From positions 14,444-78,443 of the forward strand of contig JANNAT010000142.1 in the NCBI GenBank assembly GCA_031384605.1: a stretch of DNA of 64,000 bases, in the 5' to 3' direction. Origin of the DNA: JANNAT01 sp031384605. GTDB taxonomy: Bacteria; Pseudomonadota; Alphaproteobacteria; Rhodobacterales; Rhodobacteraceae. The notes beneath the pieces were generated by a model. That model searched no databases and had not been told where the DNA came from. It saw nothing but the letters and a program-made list of their open reading frames with translations. Made by a program: the position numbers and the translations under genes. Positions 33,176 to 41,673 of this stretch are shown piece after piece; the first letter of the stretch is position 1; every line of letters starts with the position of its first letter.

Positions 33176-33787
33176 TCAGGCCCGCCGCAGGTAAACATAA
33201 AACGCCCCGGATCCGCCGTGTTTCAGGTGTGCTTCTGATATTTGCAGCACAGTCATCCCCAAGGGCGGCAGGCGCAGCCATTGTGGCACCTGATGGCGCA
33301 ACACACCCATCTTTTGCGGAATGGGCCCGATATCCTGGCCGCGCTTGCCCTTGCCGGTGATGACCAGCACCAGCCGCAGCCCGTGGGATTGCGCATTCAG
33401 GATGAAATGGATCAACTCGGGGTGGGCTTCGGACAGGGTTAGCCCGTGCAGGTCAATACGGGCTTCGGGGGCCAGTCTGCCACGAGTCATCTTGGCGTGC
33501 TTTCTGGCGTCCATTTGCAAAGCGGCGGCTGCCAAAGTCTGCGGCAACGTGGGGGCCAGATCATGCGTGTGCTTAACCCGCGATTTTTCTCCAAGACGAA
33601 ACAGCGGCATGCGGGGGGTTGGCGCCGCCAGCGGCACAATCGTTTCTGGTTGAAACGGCGTTGGGTGCGGCGGTGTTTCAACCTTTTTCAAAAACACATG
33701 CCCCATTGCATGCATCGGCTTGGCTGTGCGCGCCACAGCCTGCCAGATTTCTACTTCATCGGGGCGAAGGGTGCGACGGCGCGCCAT
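33176..33787 (-). CDS. Smr-domain protein
   Basis: 203 residues. A basic, unstructured first half is followed by a Smr domain with DLHGLTLSEA and ITGKGKRG, the two conserved motifs of the MutS2/Smr nuclease fold. Stand-alone Smr proteins are DNA or RNA nucleases of uncertain role. It begins 3 bases after the stop of mltA, in one leftward operon with the Tim44-like gene. Confidence 0.9.
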   Translation of the reverse strand: MARRRTLRPDEVEIWQAVARTAKPMHAMGHVFLKKVETPPHPTPFQPETIVPLAAPTPRMPLFRLGEKSRVKHTHDLAPTLPQTLAAAALQMDARKHAKMTRGRLAPEARIDLHGLTLSEAHPELIHFILNAQSHGLRLVLVITGKGKRGQDIGPIPQKMGVLRHQVPQWLRLPPLGMTVLQISEAHLKHGGSGAFYVYLRRA

Positions 33788-33790
33788 AGA

Positions 33791-34807
33791 TCAGCCCTCT
33801 GGCAGCATCGCGTAGGCGCGATCAATTGGCAAAAGCACGATCAGCCGCCCGCCGTCTTTTATTGTGCCCGCATCATTACCCGCCTGCTCACCCGTACCGT
33901 AGAAAATATCCGCACGCTGCGGGCCTTTGATGGCCCCACCGGTGTCTTGCGCCACCATCAAGCGCCGAAACGGGTTTGCCCCGTCTTTTTCAATCCAGAC
34001 CGGAGCACCAAGCGGGGTAAAATCAGGATCAATTGCGACAGATCGCAGCGTCGTAATCGACTTACCCATCGCCCCAATCGGGCCTTTGTCGGCAGGCAAA
34101 CCGGCAATTTTGCGGAAAAAGATATAGGACGGGTTGATGTTCAAAAGAGCGGCCCCAACCGCCGGGTTATTGCGCACGAAGGCCCTGATGCCTTGGGCCG
34201 ATACCTGATCCGCCGACATCGTGCCGCGCGCCACCATTTCTTTGCCAACGGATACATAGGCATGGCCGTTGCGCCCTGCATAACCCACACGCATCACCCG
34301 ACCATCTGTCATCTTGATACGACCGGACCCTTGGATATGCAAAAAGAATACCTCTACCGGGTCTTCAAGCCATGCCAGTTCAAGGCCCCGGCCACGCAGA
34401 ACACCCCGTTCTATTGCGGCACGGTCATAGAAAACCTGCCCGTCCTGCAATTCGGGTGGGCGGGCATAAATCGGATAGGCATATCGGGGGGTTCGGGAGG
34501 GCGATCCGCGCAGTTCGGGTTCGTAATATCCGGTGAACAGCGCCGGTGTCGTCCCGATCTGAACCGGTTTGAAGACAAGTTCAAAAAAGGCCTTCGCCGA
34601 TGCATCTGTGGCACCTGCATCGGCGGCCAGTCGGCAAATCGGCGCCCAATCATCAGGCAAACTTTGGCAGGTCTTCAGAAACGTCAGAAGTGCCGCGCGA
34701 TGATCGTCGTCCTGCCAGCCGTCCAAGCCCTCAAAATCCAGCATTTGGGCGGAAACCGGGGGTGCGGCAGTCATGAAAAGCACAAAGGCACAAAGCAACG
34801 CACGCAT
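33791..34807 (-). CDS. mltA: Membrane-bound lytic murein transglycosylase A
   Basis: 338 residues with a signal peptide (MRALLCAFVLFMTAAPPVSA) but no lipobox cysteine, so probably periplasmic rather than lipid-anchored. The MltA domain shows LFTGYYEPELRGS and FFLHIQGSGRI. The C-terminal 3D domain shows the catalytic aspartates in MVAQDTGGAIKG and ADIFYGTG. It cleaves glycan strands to anhydromuropeptides. The ATG at 34807 is preferred over a TTG at 34822. Confidence 0.93.
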   Translation of the reverse strand: MRALLCAFVLFMTAAPPVSAQMLDFEGLDGWQDDDHRAALLTFLKTCQSLPDDWAPICRLAADAGATDASAKAFFELVFKPVQIGTTPALFTGYYEPELRGSPSRTPRYAYPIYARPPELQDGQVFYDRAAIERGVLRGRGLELAWLEDPVEVFFLHIQGSGRIKMTDGRVMRVGYAGRNGHAYVSVGKEMVARGTMSADQVSAQGIRAFVRNNPAVGAALLNINPSYIFFRKIAGLPADKGPIGAMGKSITTLRSVAIDPDFTPLGAPVWIEKDGANPFRRLMVAQDTGGAIKGPQRADIFYGTGEQAGNDAGTIKDGGRLIVLLPIDRAYAMLPEG

Positions 34808-34818
34808 CCGCCCCCGCC

Positions 34819-35478
34819 TCAATCGCCGGTGGCGACCAATTGCCAGTTTGGATCTTGCCCACCCATGGTGCGTGCAAAGGTCCAGCTGTCCCGCTGCCGC
34901 TTGATTTCGGTGGTCGAGCCCTCGACAACCTGACCCGCCTTATCCCGAACCGCAGACGTCAGCTCACCTACAAACCGCAAAGTGATTTCACCGCTGCGGG
35001 TGGCGGTATCATATTCGGCCTCAGACACGGTGATTTCGCGCAAACCGACAAAGTTCGCGTCAACCGTCCGGCCGTCGCGATTTCGGGTGCTGATGACTTC
35101 GGCAAAGCTTGCACCTACCTCGTCTGACAGAAACGGCCGGATGCTGTCCAGATCGCCACGCTCAAACGCCATCAGGATCATTTCATAAGCACCGCGTGCG
35201 CCACGCATGAATTCGCCCAAATTGAAACCGGGTTCCGCCTGTTTCATCGCAGCCAAAGCAACGGCGGCTTCGGATCCTTCGGGCACATGATCGGTTATGT
35301 CGCGATCTGGTCCACCCTGAATAACCTCAAAATCCCGCTTGGCCTTTGGCCGCGCGGCGTCGACGGGCACGATTGGCTTTTCAAAACCTTCGCGGGTGCC
35401 CAAAACAGAACGCAGTTTCAGGATTAAAAACACCGCAATCCCTGCCAGGACAAGAAGCTGAAGCACGGAAGAATTCAT
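34819..35478 (-). CDS. Tim44/TimA family protein
   Basis: 219 residues: one N-terminal membrane helix (about 3-22), a charged linker, then a Tim44-like domain from about residue 80 with FLSDEVGASFAEVI and GEITLRFVGELTSAV. Bacterial TimA/Tim44-like proteins are inner-membrane proteins of unclear role, related to the mitochondrial import motor anchor. GAGGGTCAG precedes the ATG at 35478. Confidence 0.87.
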   Translation of the reverse strand: MNSSVLQLLVLAGIAVFLILKLRSVLGTREGFEKPIVPVDAARPKAKRDFEVIQGGPDRDITDHVPEGSEAAVALAAMKQAEPGFNLGEFMRGARGAYEMILMAFERGDLDSIRPFLSDEVGASFAEVISTRNRDGRTVDANFVGLREITVSEAEYDTATRSGEITLRFVGELTSAVRDKAGQVVEGSTTEIKRQRDSWTFARTMGGQDPNWQLVATGD

Positions 35479-35592
35479 CTGACCCTCAAAACTTGCCCGG
35501 GGGGTTGGCGGCCCGAGCTTTGGCACCTTATGTAGGGGTTGGGTGCGCCCAAGTCTACCTTTTGGGACATCACTAATTGAGGGGCTGCGACA

Positions 35593-36075
35593 ATGTGGAT
35601 ATTTGCGCTGTTTTTGCTGGTGCCGTTGGTCGAAATTGCGCTGTTTATCACGGTTGGCGGGTGGCTTACGCTGTGGCCGACGCTGGGGATTGTGGTGCTG
35701 ACCGGGGTGTTGGGGGCATTTTTAGTGCGCTGGCAAGGCATGGGTGTGCTGCGTGACCTTCAGCGGGCCGGGGCAACCGGCGATCCGATTTCGCCGCTGG
35801 CACACGGAGCGTTGATCTTGATCGGCGGCTTTATGCTGATGCTGCCGGGATTTTTTACCGACAGCATCGGATTTTTGTTGATGGTGCCGCCGTTGCGCCG
35901 GGTTTTGATCCGCATTTTGGCGCGGCGCATGAAGGCAGGCGCGATGCGCATGCGCGGCTATGCTGCTTATCAATCGCGGCCCACCGCAGCCGATGATTGG
36001 GTGGATGCCGAGTTTGAGGACGTGGCCCCTGACCCCGACAAACTTGGTGGCCCTTCGAAATGGACCAACCATTGA
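35593..36075 (+). CDS. fxsA: FxsA family membrane protein
   Basis: 160 residues. Two helices at the N-terminus (FALFLLVPLVEIALFITVG; TLGIVVLTGVLGAFLVRWQG) and a third near 75-95 match FxsA, an inner-membrane protein whose overproduction suppresses F exclusion of phage T7 in E. coli. Cytoplasmic C-terminal tail. It lies directly before secB, as often in this order. Confidence 0.9.
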   Translation: MWIFALFLLVPLVEIALFITVGGWLTLWPTLGIVVLTGVLGAFLVRWQGMGVLRDLQRAGATGDPISPLAHGALILIGGFMLMLPGFFTDSIGFLLMVPPLRRVLIRILARRMKAGAMRMRGYAAYQSRPTAADDWVDAEFEDVAPDPDKLGGPSKWTNH

Positions 36076-36129
36076 GCGCCGCCGCATGACCTGCTAGGAC
36101 GGTGCAGCGATTTTACGGGAGTGGGTTGG

Positions 36130-36615
36130 ATGGCAGAAGAAACTGGCGGCGCGCCGCAAATCAAGATGTCTGTTTTGGCGCAATATGTGCGTGACATGTC
36201 ATTTGAAAACATGGTGGCCCAAAAAGGTCTGACGGGCGGCGATGTGCAGCCTGATATTCAAGTGGCCGTCAGCCTTGACGCCCGCAAGCGGGCACAAGAC
36301 CACCAGTTCGATATTGTGACCAAGTTCAAGGTGACGTCGAAGAACAAGGTCAATGGTGACACGCTTTTCTTGATGGAGCTGGACTATGGCGGCATTTTCC
36401 ACGTCGAAGGCGTGCCCGAGGATCAGTTGCACCCGTTCTTGTTGATCGAATGCCCAAGGCTGTTGTTTCCCTTTGTGCGCCGGATCATTTCGGATGTGAC
36501 ACGCGATGGGGGCTTTCCGCCATTGAACATCGACACCGTCGATTTCCTCGCTCTATACCGCACCGAATTACAGCGCCGCTCGGCTGCGCAAGTGCCGCAA
36601 GGCCAACCGAACTAG
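36130..36615 (+). CDS. secB: Protein-export chaperone SecB
   Basis: 161 residues. The start is the ATG at 36130 behind GGGAG. Conserved SecB segments VLAQYVRDMSFEN, the central beta region and LFPFVRRIISDVTRDGGFPPL are present. SecB keeps preproteins unfolded and delivers them to SecA. Confidence 0.96.
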   Translation: MAEETGGAPQIKMSVLAQYVRDMSFENMVAQKGLTGGDVQPDIQVAVSLDARKRAQDHQFDIVTKFKVTSKNKVNGDTLFLMELDYGGIFHVEGVPEDQLHPFLLIECPRLLFPFVRRIISDVTRDGGFPPLNIDTVDFLALYRTELQRRSAAQVPQGQPN

Positions 36616-36667
36616 AATCGTGCATGACGCCTGATTTTGCCGTGGCAAAGTCCGGCGTTTACGCAGC

Positions 36668-37366
36668 CTATCCGCGCTTTGACCAGATCGCGGTTTCCCC
36701 GATGGCCGCTACGAATCCAACATGTGCCGCAGTTTCATCGGCGGTCAGCCGCGATGCCAGCGGGTTTGGCCGTGGCATGGGCCGCCAGTCTGACGCGGAT
36801 TGCGATACGCCGGATGAATTGGATTGGGTGGCAGGGTTAAGGCCAAAATCGGGTTGCCTGCCCCCGATCAGTTCAAGATAGACCTCTGCCAAAATCTCGG
36901 AATCCAGCAAAGCCCCATGTTTTTCGCGGGCAGAATTATCAACGCCAAAGCGACGGCACAGTGCATCAAGCGACGCCGGAGAGCCGGGAAATTTGCTGCG
37001 GGCCAGCATCAGCGTATCTGTTGCGCGGGCGAATGGCAGTGGTGCCAAACCGGCGGATTTAAGTTCAGCGTTCAGGAATTTCATATCGAACGCCGCATTA
37101 TGGATGACCAGTTGGGCATCGGCGATGAAATTCAGAAAGGCTTGCGCTGCGGATTTGAACAGCGGCTTGTCGCGTAGAAAATCATTGCCAAGGCCGTGCA
37201 CGTCGAAGGCCTCTTTTGGCATGGGGCGTTCGGGATTCAGATACTGATGATACGTGCGCCCGGTTGGCAGATGATTGAAAAGTTCGACCGCGCCAATTTC
37301 GACGATGCGGTGGCCTTCGCTGGGTTCAAAGCCGGTGGTTTCGGTATCAAGCACGATTTCACGCAT
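36668..37366 (-). CDS. dnaQ: DNA polymerase III epsilon subunit
   Basis: 232 residues, a DEDDh exonuclease: ExoI motif DTETTGFEP with D7 and E9, ExoII in LVIHNAAFDMKFLN, ExoIII in EKHGALLDSEILAEVYLELIGG. It proofreads for the replicative polymerase. The start at 37366 lies 8 bases inside coaE. It is last in the maf-aroE-coaE-dnaQ leftward operon next to the putative origin. Confidence 0.95.
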   Translation of the reverse strand: MREIVLDTETTGFEPSEGHRIVEIGAVELFNHLPTGRTYHQYLNPERPMPKEAFDVHGLGNDFLRDKPLFKSAAQAFLNFIADAQLVIHNAAFDMKFLNAELKSAGLAPLPFARATDTLMLARSKFPGSPASLDALCRRFGVDNSAREKHGALLDSEILAEVYLELIGGRQPDFGLNPATQSNSSGVSQSASDWRPMPRPNPLASRLTADETAAHVGFVAAIGETAIWSKRG

Positions 37367-37952
37367 GGGCGATCCTTTGACGAATATCTGCAAGGATAGC
37401 CTTCACCGCATCGCGCGCCAAGTCCATCGACAAGGTTTCGATGATCCAGGTGGCGCGGGTGCGCTTTTCGGCATCGGGCATCTGGCGGGACAGAAGTGTT
37501 TCATAATCGGCGTCTGTCATCTCGCCGCGTGCCAGCACCCGCGCGCGCTGCACATCGGCGGGCGCGGACACAACGACCACCCCATCGCAAAGCGCATCGG
37601 CCTTGGTTTCGTAAAGCAGCGGGATATCCAGCAAAACGATATCCTGCGGATGCGATGCCAGAAACGCTGCACGATCTGCGGCGACCAGCGGGTGAACGAT
37701 GGTTTGGATAAGGTCCAGATTGGTTTTGTCATCAGCGATAAGACCACGCAGCGCCTGCCGCGAAACGGCACCATCAATGATCGCCGCTGGCCAGATGCGC
37801 GCTATTGCGAGCGTCGCGGGCTGTCCGGTGGCATAAAGTTTGTGAACCGTGGCATCGGCGTCCCAGACAGGCACGCCTTCATCAGCAAACATCTGTGCCG
37901 CCGTGGACTTGCCCATGCCGATCGAGCCGGTCAGGCCAAGGCGGTAGGTCAC
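37359..37952 (-). CDS. coaE: Dephospho-CoA kinase
   Basis: 197 residues. P-loop GLTGSIGMGKSTAA at the N-terminus, DADATVH, and the LLDIPLLYET motif. It carries out the last step of coenzyme A synthesis. Overlaps aroE by 4 bases and dnaQ by 8. Confidence 0.96.
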   Translation of the reverse strand: MTYRLGLTGSIGMGKSTAAQMFADEGVPVWDADATVHKLYATGQPATLAIARIWPAAIIDGAVSRQALRGLIADDKTNLDLIQTIVHPLVAADRAAFLASHPQDIVLLDIPLLYETKADALCDGVVVVSAPADVQRARVLARGEMTDADYETLLSRQMPDAEKRTRATWIIETLSMDLARDAVKAILADIRQRIAHA

Positions 37953-38788
37953 AGGCCTAAAACGGCATTGCGGGTGGCGTCATCAACATCCGGGCGTTGG
38001 CCAAACCAACGTTCAAACCCCGGCGCGGCTTGATGCAACAACATGCCAAGGCCATCAACTATCGTACAGCCCCGGTGTTGTGCATCTAGCAAAAGCTGTG
38101 TTTTCAAGGGGTTATAAACCAAATCGGTGACAATCGCCGATTTTTCCAAGGCATCAAGCGGAACCCGAAAGTCAGGCTTACCCGCCATACCCAATGAGGT
38201 GGTATTCACCACCGTTGCTGCCCCTTCCAGCATATTGGCGGCTTGCACCCAATCAAAGACGGTCAGCTTTGCGCCAAAATCGGCCCGCAGTGCCTCGGCG
38301 CGCGGGCGGGTTCGATTAGCGATGCGAATTTCGGGAACGCCCACTTCGATCAGGGCGGCCACCACGGCACGTGCAGCACCGCCGGCACCAAACACGACGG
38401 CCGGGCCGCCGGCAGGCACCCACTGGGGGGCGTTCTGACGCAGGTTGGCCATAAATCCCGACCCGTCAGTGTTATCCGCATGGATGCGGCCATCTTTGCG
38501 GAAAATCAAGGTGTTGGCAGCCCCAATCAGGGCCGCGCGATCTGTCACGATGTCTGCAAGGTGAAGGACGGTTTCTTTGTGAGGGATGGTCACGTTCAGC
38601 CCGACAAAGCCCAGCTTTGGCAGGGTGACAAGGGCGTCTTTAAGATCAGCCTGACCGACATCCATTGGGATGTAATGGCCCTTGATCCCGTACCGGCGCA
38701 GCCAGTAGCCATGCAGCTGCGGTGATTTGCTGTGCGCAATGGGGTGGCCAATGACGCCGGCCAAGGGGATACGGGGAAGGTCGGTCAT
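37949..38788 (-). CDS. aroE: Shikimate dehydrogenase
   Basis: 279 residues. The substrate serines appear in GHPIAHSKSPQLHGYWL, the catalytic lysine in NVTIPHKE, and the NADP loop in VFGAGGAARAVVAAL followed by ANRTRPRAE. It reduces 3-dehydroshikimate. Overlaps coaE and maf by 4 bases each. Confidence 0.97.
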   Translation of the reverse strand: MTDLPRIPLAGVIGHPIAHSKSPQLHGYWLRRYGIKGHYIPMDVGQADLKDALVTLPKLGFVGLNVTIPHKETVLHLADIVTDRAALIGAANTLIFRKDGRIHADNTDGSGFMANLRQNAPQWVPAGGPAVVFGAGGAARAVVAALIEVGVPEIRIANRTRPRAEALRADFGAKLTVFDWVQAANMLEGAATVVNTTSLGMAGKPDFRVPLDALEKSAIVTDLVYNPLKTQLLLDAQHRGCTIVDGLGMLLHQAAPGFERWFGQRPDVDDATRNAVLGL

Positions 38789-39384
38789 GTTGCGATGAAC
38801 CCTCTTTGACCAAGGTAGCCAAGCAGCGGAAGCAATGGCAAGCCGAGGACTGTAAAATAATCACCCTCTACCTTTGAGAACAAACGAACACCTTCCTCTT
38901 CCAGTTTATAAACCCCGACAGAGTGCTGCGCGCTGAGCCAGTTTCTATCAAGATACTCTTCAAGATAAGCATCTGTCACAGCGCGCATGGTGAGGCTGGC
39001 CACTGATACATGACGCCAGATCGGTCTTGCGTGATCATAAAGTACGGCCGCAGAGACAAGGCGATGGGTTTGGCCCCGAAGATCTTGTAACTGTTTGCGG
39101 GCCGTGTCGCGTGTGTCGGGCTTGGCAAACACGCAGTCTTTAAGGGCGAGCACCTGATCACATCCAAGAACCAGTGCCGATGGGTTCTTATCGGCCAGTT
39201 TGCGGGCTTTAAGCTCGGCAAGGGCATCCGCGATGTCTTGCGGTGACGCGTTGGCGGCCTGCAGGCCGACACGGATCGTCTCTTCGTCAATTCTGGCTGC
39301 GCATGCTGTCACTTGCAGTCCGGCCGCCAACAGCAGGTTCAGCCGGATCTGCGAGGCTGACGCCAGAATTAGGGGGCGGGTCAT
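38785..39384 (-). CDS. maf: Maf-like nucleotide pyrophosphatase
   Basis: 199 residues. LASASQIRLNLLLAAGL is the Maf N-terminal signature, here with Q in place of the usual P, and VLGCDQVLAL the active-site aspartate region. Maf proteins hydrolyse non-canonical or pyrimidine nucleoside triphosphates. The start at 39384 gives the conserved N-terminus. It is the first leftward gene from the putative origin. Confidence 0.92.
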   Translation of the reverse strand: MTRPLILASASQIRLNLLLAAGLQVTACAARIDEETIRVGLQAANASPQDIADALAELKARKLADKNPSALVLGCDQVLALKDCVFAKPDTRDTARKQLQDLRGQTHRLVSAAVLYDHARPIWRHVSVASLTMRAVTDAYLEEYLDRNWLSAQHSVGVYKLEEEGVRLFSKVEGDYFTVLGLPLLPLLGYLGQRGFIAT

Positions 39385-39803
39385 TGGGGCAGCCTTGTGG
39401 ATAATCTGGGTTTGTTCTGGCGAGTGGATTTGGGGAGAAGCCACGGTTTGATCGCCAAGAGGCCGCAGCAAAGGCAGTTTGTCAAGAACGGCGCGTCTTC
39501 CAACGGGATAATCCACAAGGGGATAAGCGATTTTTCGCGGTGTGAGAAAGACTGGATATCCAGAGGCTGTGGAAAAGTTCGATTCCCGTCCGAATCAAAT
39601 ATGTGATCTCTAATTATCTGTTTTTAATAAACTAAATTGATGATTTGAGATATCGAATGTCGATGCCGAGGGGTTACGCACAGCTTTCATGATGGGGACA
39701 AGTGGCGGGACGAAAGCAACTATCCTGATATCCACGCCCCCTACTACATCATCTTCCTTTCTAGAATCTTTTCTTTAAGAAGAAGAAAACAAGGGAAAAC
39801 AAG
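39385..39803. other. oriC: Probable chromosomal replication origin (oriC)
   Basis: A 419-base gap between divergent maf and hemJ. A perfect DnaA box (TTATCCACA on the minus strand) is at 39396-39404. One-mismatch boxes are at 39509-39517 (TAATCCACA), 39568-39576 (TTTTCCACA, minus) and 39674-39682 (TTACGCACA). A clearly AT-rich stretch lies at about 39597-39660, and a 12-bp palindrome CTGGATATCCAG at 39552-39563. The flanking gene order (maf operon left, hemJ-rho-mnmE-mnmG-parAB right) and nearby parS sites are typical of alphaproteobacterial origins. No experimental origin is known to me for this sequence. Confidence 0.75.
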
Positions 39804-40253
39804 ATGGCTGACTTTTTGGCGAGTTACTATCCATGGATCAAAGCTGTGCATGTGATTGCGGTGATCACCTGGATGGCGGGGTTGTTCTATCTGCCACGGC
39901 TATATGTTTATCATGTTGAACAGGTTGAAGCCGGGTCTGCGACTGACAAGATGTTTCAGGTGATGGAACGACGGCTGCTGAAGGGCATTATGAACCCTTC
40001 CATGATTCTGGTTTGGATTTTTGGCATGGCGCTGGTCTTCACGCCGGGGATCATTGATTGGAGCGCCGTCTGGCCTTGGACCAAGGCTGCATCAGTTATT
40101 GGAATGACGTGGTTTCATATTTGGCTGGGAATAAAACGAAAGGGCTTTGTTGGTAGCCAGAATGGGTTAAGCGGGCGTAGCTATCGTTTGATGAACGAGG
40201 TTCCGACGGTGCTGTTGTTGGTGATCGTGTTTTCGGTGATTGTGAAGTTCTGA
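39804..40253 (+). CDS. hemJ: Protoporphyrinogen oxidase HemJ
   Basis: 149 residues, four membrane helices. The N-terminal WIKAVHVIAVITWMAGLFYLPRL carries the conserved histidine, with MERRLLKGIMNPSM and the C-terminal RLMNEVPTVLLL completing the HemJ (UPF0093) pattern. It oxidises protoporphyrinogen IX in haem synthesis. First rightward gene from the putative origin. AAGGGAAAACAAG precedes the ATG. Confidence 0.94.
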   Translation: MADFLASYYPWIKAVHVIAVITWMAGLFYLPRLYVYHVEQVEAGSATDKMFQVMERRLLKGIMNPSMILVWIFGMALVFTPGIIDWSAVWPWTKAASVIGMTWFHIWLGIKRKGFVGSQNGLSGRSYRLMNEVPTVLLLVIVFSVIVKF

Positions 40254-40374
40254 AAGGTTGACTTTGGGCGGTGCTGGGCTTAGTTGGCCCACAGCGCGGT
40301 CATCCGACCATCCCGCTTTTCACTTACATGCAGCTGTTGCCCTGACCTGTTGGGCCGGTTCTTAGGATATTTTG

Positions 40375-41646
40375 ATGACTGTTGAACATTTGAACCTTGC
40401 CGATCTGAAAGCAAAAACACCAGCCGAGTTGCTGGCGATGGCTGAAGAATGGGAAATTGAGAATGCCCCTTCGATGCGGAAGGGCGAGATGATGTTCTCG
40501 ATCTTGAAAGAACATGCCGAAGAAGGCTGGGAAATTGGCGGCGACGGTGTTCTGGAAGTGCTTCAAGATGGATTTGGGTTTTTGCGATCGCCGTCTGCGA
40601 ATTATTTGCCCGGACCTGATGATATCTATGTTGGTCCAGAAATCTTGCGGCAGTTCAGCTTGCGCACGGGCGATACGATTGAAGGCGTGATTGCCGCGCC
40701 GCGCGAAAACGAAAAATACTTCTGCATGACGAAGGTGACCCGGATCAACTTTGATGATCCGGAAAAAGCCAAGCATAAGGTCCATTTTGACAATTTGACG
40801 CCGCTTTATCCGGACGAGCGGTTGAAAATGGAAGTGGAAGATCCGACGATCAAGGATCGGTCTGCCCGGATTATTGATCTGGTGTGCCCGATTGGCAAAG
40901 GTCAGCGGGGGTTGATAGTGGCCCCGCCGAGGACAGGCAAGACAGTGCTTTTGCAGAATATTGCGCATTCCATCGCCACCAATCATCCGGAATGCTATTT
41001 GATCGTTCTGTTGATCGACGAGCGGCCGGAAGAAGTGACGGACATGCAGCGGTCAGTGAAGGGGGAAGTTGTGTCGTCGACTTTTGACGAGCCTGCAACA
41101 CGGCATGTGGCTGTGGCCGAAATGGTGATCGAGAAGGCAAAGCGTCTGGTTGAGCATAAGCGGGATGTGGTGATCTTGCTGGACAGCATCACACGGCTTG
41201 GGCGGGCTTTTAACACGGTGGTTCCGTCATCAGGTAAGGTTTTGACCGGCGGCGTTGATGCCAATGCGCTGCAGCGGCCAAAGCGGTTCTTTGGTGCTGC
41301 CCGAAATATCGAAGAAGGTGGTTCGCTTACGATTATCGCAACGGCGCTGATTGATACGGGAAGCCGGATGGATGAAGTGATTTTTGAAGAATTCAAAGGC
41401 ACCGGCAATAGTGAGATCGTACTCGACCGCAAAGTGGCAGATAAGCGGGTATTCCCAGCGATTGATATCTTGAAATCGGGCACACGTAAGGAAGATTTGT
41501 TGGTTGAAAAGACCGACCTTCAGAAAACTTATGTGCTGCGGCGTATTCTGAACCCGATGGGGACAACTGATGCGATCGAGTTCTTGATTGGAAAACTGAA
41601 GCAAACCAAGAGCAACGGTGAATTTTTTGATTCGATGAATGCTTGA
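40375..41646 (+). CDS. rho: Transcription termination factor Rho
   Basis: 423 residues. N-terminal helix bundle (LKAKTPAELLAMAEEWEIE), RNA-binding cold-shock-like domain with DGFGFLRSP, Walker A APPRTGKTVLLQ, and a complete C-terminus. AGGA precedes the ATG at 40375. The helicase terminates untranslated transcripts, which matters here because many gene ends in this window lack intrinsic terminators. Confidence 0.98.
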   Translation: MTVEHLNLADLKAKTPAELLAMAEEWEIENAPSMRKGEMMFSILKEHAEEGWEIGGDGVLEVLQDGFGFLRSPSANYLPGPDDIYVGPEILRQFSLRTGDTIEGVIAAPRENEKYFCMTKVTRINFDDPEKAKHKVHFDNLTPLYPDERLKMEVEDPTIKDRSARIIDLVCPIGKGQRGLIVAPPRTGKTVLLQNIAHSIATNHPECYLIVLLIDERPEEVTDMQRSVKGEVVSSTFDEPATRHVAVAEMVIEKAKRLVEHKRDVVILLDSITRLGRAFNTVVPSSGKVLTGGVDANALQRPKRFFGAARNIEEGGSLTIIATALIDTGSRMDEVIFEEFKGTGNSEIVLDRKVADKRVFPAIDILKSGTRKEDLLVEKTDLQKTYVLRRILNPMGTTDAIEFLIGKLKQTKSNGEFFDSMNA

Positions 41647-41673
41647 TTCTGAATTCCTTTCAACAGGTTAGTG

